A model generated the notes under the pieces. The model was given only the letters and a program-made list of their open reading frames with translations. It did no database searches and had not been told where the DNA came from. Of a DNA stretch of 64,000 nucleotides, positions 48,301-59,500 are shown in pieces. The position numbers and the translations under genes are program-made. How positions within the stretch are numbered: position 1 is the stretch's first letter; each line of letters begins with the position of its first letter. The DNA is from Leptasterias polaris (lineage: Eukaryota; Echinodermata; Asteroidea; Forcipulatida; Asteriidae): assembly GCA_037783415.1 (NCBI GenBank), contig JAZGTN010000070.1:10547001-10611000 (forward strand), in the 5' to 3' direction.

Positions 48301-51300
48301 GTTTCTGCTTTGAGCAAAAGAGGAACTCTTTCAAGTCAATCAGTGCTACAATTATGCACCGAAGAGTTTTACCTCTGTGCAACAGATACATGGAAACAAG
48401 GAACGAAGGAGACCGGAGTTGTTGATGAAGATCGGCCTCAAAATGAAGAAGATCTTGTTGCTGAAGTAAAAACTGGCCAGTTCATCTTAGATCTTGATAT
48501 TTGAAGAAGAATCCACGAACCCAATGGTATGTTGAAGTTTGAAGTTCTTGAGACAAGCACATTGGTGCGGTTCATTTATTATGAAAGGGAAAAGCTCTAA
48601 GGATTTAAAGTTATGACACAAATTAATTTCTTGGTAGTTGAAAGTGATGGCACTTTTGTTGAGAGTTATTGTGTGGTGGAACAAAATGTTGATGGTACAG
48701 AATGCAGTCGATTTTCCATAGGTGAGAACTCTTGATACAGTTATGACAATAGGCCCTAACCAGGCACTGGCAGATGTTGAGCCAGTTTAGCCTGGGGTGC
48801 AGTTTATTGTCGTACTCCAGGACAACAAAGTTTTTCATCCAAGGAGGGGTTGTCTTGAGCTTGAAATGAACATCTTGAAGGTTGAAGCAGATTAAGGCCC
48901 ATTATAATGAAGGAGAACTTTTATATTCCTTGTTTTTACAGGTTTCTGCTTTGAGCAAAAGAGGAACTCTTTCAAGTCAATCAGTGCTACAATTATGCAC
49001 CGAAGAGTTTTACCTCTGTGCAACAGATACATGGAAACAAGGAATGAAGGAGACCGAAGTTGTTGATGAAGATCGGCCTCAAAATGAAGAAGATCTTGTT
49101 GCTGAAGTAAAAACTGGCCAGTTCATCTTAGATCTTGATATTTGAAGAAGAATCCACGAACCCAATGGTATGTTGAAGTTTGAAGTTCTTGAGACAAGCA
49201 CATTGGTGCGGTTCATTTATTATAAAAGGGAAAAGCTCTAAGGATTTAAAGTTGATGACACAAATTAATTTCTTGGTAGTTGAAAGTGATGGCACTTTTG
49301 TTGAGAGTTATTCTGTGGTGGAACAAAATCTTGATGGTACAGAATGCAGTCGATTTTCCATAGGTGAGAACTCTTGATACAGTTATGACAATAGGCCCTA
49401 ACCAGGCACTGGCAGATGTTGAGCCAGTTTAGCCTGGGGTGCAGTTTATTGTCGTACTCCAGGACAACAAAGTTTTTCATCCAAGGAGGGGTTGTCTTGA
49501 GCTTGAAATGAACATCTTGAAGGTTGAAGCAGATTAAGGCCCATTATAATGAAGGAGAACTTTTATATTCCTTGTTTTTACAGGTTTCTGCTTTGAGCAA
49601 AAGAGGAACTCTTTCAAGTCAATCAGTGCTACAATTATGCACCGAAGAGTTTTACCTCTGTGCAACAGATACATGGAAACAAGGAACGAAGGAGACCGGA
49701 GTTGTTGATGAAGATCGGCCTCAAAATGAAGAAGATCTTGTTGCTGAAGTAAAAACTGGCCAGTTCATCTTAGATCTTGATATTTGAAGAAGAATCCACG
49801 AACCCAATGGTATGTTGAAGTTTGAAGTTCTTGAGACAAGCACATTGGTGCGGTTCATTTATTATAAAAGGGAAAAGCTCTAAGGATTTAAAGTTGATGA
49901 CACAAATTAATTTCTTGGTAGTTGAAAGTGATGGCACTTTTGTTGAGAGTTATTCTGTGGTGGAACAAAATCTTGATGGTACAGAATGCAGTCGATTTTC
50001 CATAGGTGAGAACTCTTGATACACAGCTATGACAATAGGCCCTAACCAGGCACTGGCAGATGTTGAGCCAGTTTAGCCTGGGGTGCAGTTTATTGTTGTA
50101 CTCCAGGACAACAAAGTTTTTCATCCAAGGAGGTGATATCTTCAGCATGAAATTATTTTCTTGAAGGTTGAAGCAGATTAAGGCCCATTATAATGAAGGA
50201 GAACTTTTATATTCCTTGTTTTTACAGGTTTCTGCTTTGAGCAAAAGAGGAACTCTTTCAAGTCAATCAGTGCTACAATTATGCACCGAAGAGTTTTACC
50301 TCTGTGCAACAGATACATGGAAACAAGGAACGAAGGAGACCGGAGTTGTTGATGAAGATCGGCCTCAAAATGAAGAAGATCTTGTTGCTGAAGTAAAAAC
50401 TGGCCAGTTTATCTTAGATCTTGATATTTGAAGAAGAATCCACGAACCCAATGGTATGTTGAAGTTTGAAGTTCTTGAGACAAGCACATTGGTGCGGTTC
50501 ATTTATTATGAAAGGGAAAAGCTCTAAGGATTTAAAGTTGATGACACAAATTAATTTCTTGGTAGTTGAAAGTGATGGCACTTTTGTTGAGAGTTATTCT
50601 GTGGTGGAACAAAATCTTGATGGTACAGAATGCAGTCGATTTTTCATAGGTGAGAACTCTTGATACACAGCTATGACAATAGGCCCTAACCAGGCACTGG
50701 CAGATGTTGAGCCAGTTAAGCCTGGGGTGCAGTTTATTGTCGTACTCCAGGATAACAAAGTTTTTCATCCAAGGAGGGGTTGTCTTGAGCTTGAAATGAA
50801 CATTTTGAAGGTTGAAGCAGATTAAGGCCCATTATAATGAAGGAGAACTTTTATATTCCTTGTTTTTACAGGTTTCTGCTTTGAGCAAAAGAGGAACTCT
50901 TTCAAGTCAATCAGTGCTACAATTATGCACCGAAGAGTTTTACCTCTGTGCAACAGATACATGGAAACAAGGAACGAAGGAGACCGGAGTTGTTGATGAA
51001 GATCGGCCTAAAAATGAAGAAGATCTTGTTGCTGAAGTAAAAACTGGCCAGTTCATCTTAGATCTTGATATTTGAAGAAGAATCCACGAACCCAATGGTA
51101 TGTTGAAGTTTGAGGTTCTTGAGACAAGCACATTGGTGCGGTTCATTTATTATAAAAGGGAAAAGCTCTAAGGATTTAAAGTTGATGACACAAATTAATT
51201 TCTTGGTAGTTGAAAGTGATGGCACTTTTGTCGAGAGTTATTCTGTGGTGGAACAAAATCTTGATGGTACAGAATGCAGTCGATTTTCCATAGGTGAGAA

Positions 51301-52610
51301 CTCTTGATACACAGCTATGACAATAGGCCCTAACCAGGCACTGGCAGATGTTGAGCCAGTTTAGCCTGGGGTGCAGTTTATTGTCGTACTCCAGGACAAC
51401 AAAGTTTTTCATCCAAGGAGGGGTTGTCTTGAGCTTGAAATGAACATCTTGAAGGTTGAAGCAGATTAAGGCCCATTATAATGAAGGAGAACTTTTATAT
51501 TCCTTGTTTTTACAGGTTTCTGCTTTGAGCAAAAGAGGAACTCTTTCAAGTCAATCAGTGCTACAATTATGCACCGAAGAGTTTTACCTCTGTGCAACAG
51601 ATACATGGAAACAAGGAACGAAGGAGACCGGAGTTGTTGATGAAGATCGGCCTCAAAATGAAGAAGATCTTGTTGCTGAAGTAAAAACTGGCCAGTTCAT
51701 CTTAGATCTTGATATTTGAAGAAGAATCCACGAACCCAATGGTATGTTGAAGTTTGAGGTTCTTGAGACAAGCACATTGGTGCGGTTCATTTATTATAAA
51801 AGGGAAAAGCTCTAAGGATTTAAAGTTGATGACACAAATTAATTTCTTGGTAGTTGAAAGTGATGGCACTTTTGTTGAGAGTTATTCTGTGGTGGAACAA
51901 AATCTTGATGGTACAGAATGCAGTCGATTTTCCATAGGTGAGAACTCTTGATACACAGCTATGACAATAGGCCCTAACCAGGCACTGGCAGATGTTGAGC
52001 CAGTTTAGCCTGGGGTGCAGTTTATTGTCGTACTCCAGGACAACAAAGTTTTTCATCCAAGGAGGTGATATCTTCAGCATGAAATTATTTTCTTGAAGGT
52101 TGAAGCAGATTAAGGCCCATTATAATGAAGGAGAACTTTTATATTCCTTGTTTTTACAGGTTTCTGCTTTGAGCAAAAGAGGAACTCTTTCAAGTCAATC
52201 AGTGCTACAATTATGCACCGAAGAGTTTTACCTCTGTGCAACAGATACATGGAAACAAGGAACGAAGGAGACCGGAGTTGTTGATGAAGATCGGCCTCAA
52301 AATGAAGAAGATCTTGTTGCTGAAGTAAAAACTGGCCAGTTCATCTTAGATCTTGATATTTGAAGAAGAATCCACGAACCCAATGGTATGTTGAAGTTTG
52401 AAGTTCTTGAGACAAGCACATTGGTGCGGTTCATTTATTATAAAAGGGAAAAGCTCTAAGGATTTAAAGTTGATGACACAAATTAATTTCTTGGTAGTTG
52501 AAAGTGATGGCACTTTTGTTGAGAGTTATTCTGTGGTGGAACAAAATCTTGATGGTACAGAATGCAGTCGATTTTCCATAGGTGAGAACTCTTGATACAC
52601 AGCTATGACA
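45321..52610 (+). repeat. SatA higher-order octamer, period 5145 bp, second copy partial
   Basis: TCGATTTTTCATAGG at 45491 recurs at 50636, CCTAAAAATGAAG (45862 and 51007) and TTTTGTCGAG (46082 and 51227) follow at the same distance of 5145 bp. These variants were seen nowhere else in the array. Within it, GTTTATTGTTGTACTCC occurs at 48161 and 50088, revealing a three-unit period of 1927 bp. Confidence 0.88.
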
Positions 52611-53000
52611 ATAGGCCCTAACCAGGCACTGGCAGATGTTGAGCCAGTTTAGCCTGGGGTGCAGTTTATTGTCGTACTCCAGGACAACAAAGTTTTTCAT
52701 CCAAGGAGGGGTTGTCTTGAGCTTGAAATGAACATCTTGAAGCAGATTAAGGCCCATTATAATGAAGGAGAACTTTTATATTCCTTGTTTTTACAGGTTT
52801 CTGCTTTGAGCAAAAGAGGAACTCTTTCAAGTCAATCAGTGCTACAATTATGCACCGAAGAGTTTTACCTCTGTGCAACAGATACATGGAAACAAGGAAC
52901 GAAGGAGACCGGAGTTGTTGATGAAGATCGGCCTCAAAATGAAGAAGATCTTGTTGCTGAAGTAAAAACTGGCCAGTTCATCTTAGATCTTGATATTTGA
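52605..53000 (+). pseudogene. Last full SatA unit, with blocks B and C fused in one frame
   Basis: Here CTTGAAGCAGATTAAGG replaces the CTTGAAGGTTGAAGCAG of the other units, a 7-bp difference. As a result block B (GVQFIVVLQDNKVFHPRRG, then LELEMNILK) runs straight into block C (QIKAHYNEGELLYSLFLQ and on to FILDLDI), giving a 113-codon open frame up to the TGA at 52998-53000. Upstream the frame is cut by the TAG in AGTTTAGCC, which other units replace with AAG. No ATG start with context is evident. A coding function today is unlikely. The unit is important as the possible ancestral form of the frame. Confidence 0.45.
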
Positions 53001-53259
53001 AGAAGAATCCACGAACCCAATGGTATGTTGAAGTTTGAAGTTCTTGAGACAAGCACATTGGTGCGGTTCATTTATTATAAAAGGGAAAAGCTCTAAGGAT
53101 TTAAAGTTGATGACACAAATTAATTTCTTGGTAGTTGAAAGTGATGGCACTTTTGTTGAGAGTTATTCTGTGGTGGAACAAAATCTTGATGGTACAGAAT
53201 GCAGTCGATTTTCCATAGGTGAGAACTCTTGATACACAGCTATGACATTAGGCCCTAAC

Positions 53260-53530
53260 CAGGCACTGTTGAGCCAGCTTAGCTTGGGGTGCAGTTTAAT
53301 GTCACTCCAGGACAACATTGAGTGTTGTCATCCAATGATGAGGGGTCTTTATTTGTAGCTGTACAGGTACAGAATGCGTATGACTCTCTGTATTTACCAG
53401 TAGGTGGAAGCTCTTGAAGCACAGCTTTGAGGCCCTAACCAGGCACTGGCAGATGTTGAGCCAGTTTAGCCTGGGGTGCAGTTTATTGTCGTACTCCAGG
53501 ACAGCAAAGATTTTCATCCAAGGAGGGGTT
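53260..53530 (+). repeat. Decayed SatA edge units at the junction
   Basis: After the last normal unit, AGCTTGGGGTGCAGTTTAAT and ACTCCAGGACAACATTGAGT are a diverged copy of block B DNA. A second, better copy of the same segment follows (53400-53530), with unrelated DNA including TACAGGTACAGAATGCGTAT between. It ends GGAGGGGTTGTCTT and then switches to SatB at TTCCCTGTTTACTCAC. Confidence 0.75.
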
Positions 53531-56500
53531 GTCTTTTCCCTGTTTACTCACTTTAAAGTCACTCTGTAAACAAACTTGACGCGGATAAATATAGTTGTGT
53601 TTACTTTTAACTCTTCATTTGCATACAGGCACACACTCTGTATGTTTCATCAAGATCACAGCAATGCGCAAACAAAAATCCTCAAAACAACACTTTTTAT
53701 ATTGTACTTGTTTACTAAACCTAAAGTTACTCTGTAAACAAACATAACACTTATAATTTTGCTTACTATCAATTCTGTTACTTGCTTACAGGCACACCCT
53801 CTGTATGTTTCAACAAAATCACATCTACTTGCAAAAAACTCATACAGCAATTATTTGTTTTCCCTGTTTACTCACTTTAAAGTCAGTCTGTAAACAAACG
53901 TGACACAAATAATTAGTTATGTTTACTTTTAACTCTTCATTTGCAAACAGGCACACCCTCTGTATTTTTTAACAAGGTCACAGCAACAAGCAAAATACCT
54001 AAAAACAGCAATTTTGATATTTTCCCTTGCTTACTAAACCTAAAGTTACTCTGTAAACAAACATAACACTTATAATTTTGCTTACTATCAATTCTGTTAT
54101 TTGCTTACAGGCACACCCTATGTATAAAAAACTCATACAGCAATTATTTATTTTCCCCGTTAACTAACTTTAAAGTTACTTTGTAAACAAACTTAACACT
54201 GATAATTTTGCTTACTATCAATTCTGTTACTTGCTTACAGGCACACCCTCTGTATGTTTCAACAATATCACATCTATTTGCAAAAAACTCATACAGCAAT
54301 TATTTATTTTCCCTGTTTACTCACTTTAAAGTCAGTCTGTAAACAACTTGACACAGATAATTAGTTATGTTTACTTTTAACTCTTCATTTGCATACAGGC
54401 ACACCTTCTGTATGTTTTAAAAGAACACCTCGTGCAAAAAAACTCAAAGAAGCAACCCTTTAATTGTCCCTGCTTACAAACCTAAAAATTGAGGCTATAA
54501 GAAAAAAGTCACTCTGTAAACAAACTTGGCGCGGATAAATATAGTTGTGTTTACTTTTAACTCTTCATTTGCATACAGGCACACACTCTGTATGTTTCAT
54601 CAAGATCACAGCAATGCGCAAAAAAAACACCCTCAAAACAACACTTTTTATATTTTACTTGTTTACTAAACCTAAAGTTACTCTGTAAACAAACATAACA
54701 CTAATAATTTTGCTTACTATCAATTCTGTTACTTGCTTACAGGCACACCCTCTGTATGTTTCAACAATATCACATCTATTTGCAAAAAACTCATACAGCA
54801 ATTATTTATTTTCCCTGTTTACTCACTTTAAAGTCAGTCTGTAAACAAACTTGACACAAATAATTAGTTATGTTTACTTTTAACTCTTCATTTGCAAACA
54901 GGTACACCCTCTGTATGTTTTAACAAGGTCACAGCAACAAGCAAAATACCTAAAAACAGCAATTTTGATATTTTCCCTTGCTTACTAAATTTAAAGTTAC
55001 TCTGTAAACAAACTTAACACTAATAATTTTGCTTACAGGCACACTCTCTGTATGTTTCAACAAGGTCACACTGACCTGCAAAAAAATCATATAGCAATTA
55101 TGTATTTTCCCTGTTTACTAATTTTAAAGTCACTCTGTAAACAAACTTTACACAGATAATTAGTTTGTTTTGTATTAACTCTGTATTCGCAATAAGGCAC
55201 ACCTTCTGTATGTTTTAAAAGAACACCTTGTGCAAAAAAACTAAAAGAAGCAACCCTTTAATTGTCCCTGCTTAAACAAAATCTAAAAAATTGAGGCTAT
55301 AAGAAAGAAGTCACTCTGTAAACAAACTTGGCACGGATAAATATAGCTGTGTTTACTTTTAACTCTTCATTTGCATACAGGCACATACTCTGTATGTTTC
55401 ATCAAGATCACAGCAATGCGCAAAAAAAATCCTCAAAACAAAACTTGTTATATTTTCCTTGTTTACTAAACCTAAAGTTACTCTGTAAACAAACATAACA
55501 CTAATAATTTTGCTTACTATCAATTCTGTTACTTGCTTACAGGCACACCCTATGTATAAAAAACTCATACAGCAATTATTTATTTTCCCTGTTTACTCAC
55601 TTTAAAGTCAGTCTGTAAACAAACTTGACACAGATAATTAGTTATGTTTACTTTGAACTCTTCATTTGCAAACAGGTACACCCTCTGTATGTTTTAACAA
55701 GGTCACAGCAACAAGCAAAATACCTAAAAACAGCAATTTTGATATTTTCCCTTGCTTACTAAATTTAAAGTTACTCTGTAAACAAACTTAACACTAATAA
55801 TTTTGCTTACTATCAATTCTGTTACTTGCTTACAGGCACACCCTCTGTATTTTTTATCAAGGTCACACCGACCTGCAAAAAACAAATACAGCAATTATTT
55901 ATTTTCCCCGTTTACTAACTTTAAAGTTACTTTGTAAACAAACTTAACACTGATAATTTTGCTTACTATCAATTCTGTTACTTGCTTACAGTCACACCCT
56001 CTGTATGTTTCAACAATATCACATCTATTTGCAAAAAACTCATACAGCAATTATTTATTTTCCCTGTTTACTCACTTTAAAGTCAGTCTGTAAACAAACT
56101 TGACACAGATAATTAGTTATGTTTACTTTTAACTCTTCATTTGCATACAGGCACACCTTCTGTATGTTTTAAAAGAACACCTCGTGCAAAAAAACTAAAA
56201 GAAGCAACCCTTTAATTGTCCCTGCTTAAACAAAATCTAAAAAATTGAGGCTATAAGAAAGAAGTCACTCTGTAAACAAACTTGGCACGGATAAATATAG
56301 CTGTGTTTACTTTTAACTCTTCATTTGCATACAGGCACATACTCTGTATGTTTCATCAAGATCACAGCAATGCGCAAAAAAAATCCTCAAAACAAAACTT
56401 GTTATATTTTCCTTGTTTACTAAACCTAAAGTTACTCTGTAAACAAACATAACACTTATAATTTTGCTTACTATCAATTCTGTTACTTGCTTACAGGCAC

Positions 56501-59500
56501 ACCCTATGTATAAAAAACTCATACAGCAATTATTTATTTTCCCTGTTTACTCACTTTAAAGTCAGTCTGTAAACAAACTTGACACAGATAATTAGTTATG
56601 TTTACTTTGAACTCTTCATTTGCAAACAGGTACACCCTCTGTATGTTTTAACAAGGTCACAGCAACAAGCAAAATACCTAAAAACAGCAATTTTGATATT
56701 TTCCCTTGCTTACTAAACCTAAAGTTCAATTCAATTCAATTCAATAATGGTTTATTCAAAACATGTCTGGCAGTTAAAAAAACTGAATTGCACATGTGTA
56801 CAGAGAATACAAACTATAAAATTACATTAAAACATGATCGAGGGAAAATTACAAAATTGAATAATAATCAGACATTAATATACAAGAGCATAAAAGATAA
56901 TTTAAGATGTTGCGGACAATTATTGTAAAACAATTAATCACGAAGCATTTAAAAAGTTAACAATTTGTGGGAGGGCACTGTTGGCAAATCGCTTAGTGCG
57001 ACACTTGAACTGTTCGTACTTCTGAGTTGATCTTAAGTTAAAAAGGATATTTCTTTGAGGTGGTAACCAGTCTTTACAAATGTTATGAGATTCTATAGAT
57101 TGAGCAAAAACACTGCCAATATTCTGGCGTCTCTCCTGGAGTGTTTCAAGGTTGCATATGTTCAAAGCATGAGCATAACTGTTGTAGTCTTTGCCGAGTA
57201 TAATTTGACAAACTCTTTTTTGGATACGCTCTAATCTATACGCTTGGACTTTGGCTGAGGTTACCATTAAACACAGGGGCACAATAATCCAATACCGGTC
57301 TAATGTAACCTTTGTAAATAACTAAGAGATCACTGACAGGAAGGTTATATGAACGTAGGCAACGGAGCATGTATAACTTTCCATTGCTTTTTCTAACGAC
57401 TTCAGTAACCTGTTTTTCCCATTTCAAATCGTTTTGAATTATTACGCCTAACACTTTAACAAATTGCACATTTTGAAGTTGAGTATCATCTAAAAACAAA
57501 GTAGCAGGGTGATCAATATTCTTAGCAAATGAAACAGTCATAGTACAGCACTTGTTAGCATTTAATTTCATGTTATTCGTAAAAGTCCAGTTCTGTAAGT
57601 TAGATAAGGATTGTTGGATGCATGATGGTTGTGTGCATTTCCGGCTTTCAACAAAGGTAAGGTCATCAACATATTTGTAATAAGGAGTGAAATCATCTTT
57701 ACATGCTTCATTAATCATGACAAGGAACAAAATAGGAGCAAGTTTGGTACCTTGGGGGACCCCACTTTGGATTGTTTGCCACGCAGAAAAATTACCATTA
57801 TACTTAACACGTTGCTGACGATCTTCAAGGAAGCTTATAATCCAAGATATGATACAAGGTCGTACTTCTAAAGCAATCAACTTCCCTATCAGGATGTTGT
57901 GCTCAATGCGGTCAAATGCTTTCGAAAAATCAGTTAGTACAATGGTGGACAGTGACTTTTGAGAATTATCAGCATTGGCATACAATTGGTGGAGCATTTT
58001 AATTAAGTAATGGCAAGTAGATAGCTTGCTCTGTAAACAAACAGAGGTTACTCTGTAAACAAACATAACACTTATAATTTTGCTTACTATCAATTCTGTT
58101 ACTTGCTTACAGGCACACCCTATGTATAAAAAACTCATACAGCAATTATTTATTTTCCCTGTTTACTCACTTTAAAGTCACTCTGTAAACAAACTTTACA
58201 CAGATAATTAGTTTGTTTTGTATTAACTCTGTATTCGCAATAAGGCACACCTTCTGTATGTTTTAAAAGAACACCTCGTGCAAAAAAACTAAAAGAAGCA
58301 ACCCTTTAATTGTCCCTGCTTAAACAAAATCTAAAAAATTGAGGCTATAAGAAAGAAGTCACTCTGTAAACAAACTTGGCACGGTTAAATATAGCTGTGT
58401 TTACTTTTAACTCTTCATTTGCATACAGGCACATACTCTGTATGTTTCATCAAGATCACAGCAATGCGCAAAAAAAACACCCTCAAAACAACACTTTTTA
58501 TATTTTCCTTGTTTACTAAACCTAAAGTTACTCTGTAAACAAACATAACACTAATAATTTTGCTTACTATCAATTCTGTTACTTGCTTACAGGCACACCC
58601 TCTGTATGTTTCAACAATATCACATCTATTTGCAAAAAACTCATACAGCAATTATTTATTTTCCCTGTTTACTCACTTTAAAGTCAGTCTGTAAACAAAC
58701 TTGACACAAATAATTAGTTATGTTTACTTTTAACTCTTCATTTGCATACAGGCACACCTTCTGTATGTTTTAACAAGGTCACAGCAACAAGCAAAATACC
58801 TAAAAACAGCAATTTTGATATTTTCCCTTGCTTACTAAATTTAAAGTTACTCTGTAAACAAACTTAACACTAATAATTTTGCTTACAGGCACACCCTCTG
58901 TATGTTTCAACAAGGTCACACTGACCTGCAAAAAAATCATATAGCAATTATGTATTTTCCCTGTTTACTAACTTTAAAGTCACTCTGTAAACAAACTTTA
59001 CACAGATAATTAGTTTGTTTTGTATTAACTCTGTATTCGCAATAAGGCACACCTGTATGTTTTAAAAGAACACCTCGTGCAAAAAAAATAAAAGAAGCAA
59101 CCCTTTAATTGTCCCTGCTTAAACAAAATCTAAAAAATTGAGGCTATAAGAAAGAAGTCACTCTGTAAACAAACTTGGCACGGATAAATATAGCTGTGTT
59201 TACTTTTAACTCTTCATTTGCATACAGGCACATACTCTGTATGTTTCATCAAGATCACAGCAATGCGCAAAAAAAATCCTCAAAACAAAACTTGTTATAT
59301 TTTCCTTGTTTACTAAACCTAAAGTTACTCTGTAAACAAACATAACACTTATAATTTTGCTTACTATCAATTCTGTTACTTGCTTACAGGCACACCCTAT
59401 GTATAAAAAACTCATACAGCAATTATTTATTTTCCCTGTTTACTCACTTTAAAGTCAGTCTGTAAACAAACTTGACACAGATAATTAGTTATGTTTACTT

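Larger units (their letters stand above)
25850..53260 (+). repeat. SatA: 27-kb satellite array, about 42 units of ~640 bp
   Basis: Head-to-tail units run from a partial copy at about 25850 to a decaying copy ending near 53260. Unit starts taken at GTTGAAGCAGATTAAGG lie at 26289, 26954, 27589, 28224, 28868 and so on to 52100 and 52738, spaced 622-662 bp, mostly 635-644. Copies are about 95-99 percent alike by eye. Variation is concentrated at a few sites: a GAAGAT-type length variant, CTCTAAGG against CTCTAAAAGG, ACACAGCTATG against ACAGTTATG, GACAAGGCC against GACAATAGGCC, AGTTTAGCC against AGTTAAGCC, and a 38-bp segment with two forms. Each unit carries coding-like blocks on the + strand. 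The minus-strand open frames (65-97 codons) are mirror shadows. Confidence 0.97.

Noticed and set aside
26674..53517. Minus-strand open frames of 65-97 codons repeated in every SatA unit
   Set aside because: They are exact mirror images of the plus-strand coding-like blocks, vary in length with frame shifts between units and show no family motifs. Treated as shadows.
57236..58138. A 300-codon frame starting in SatB
   Set aside because: Its first 30 or so codons (to FVYRV) are SatB DNA read through into the truncated LINE. Only the part from about 58030 inward is LINE-coded.
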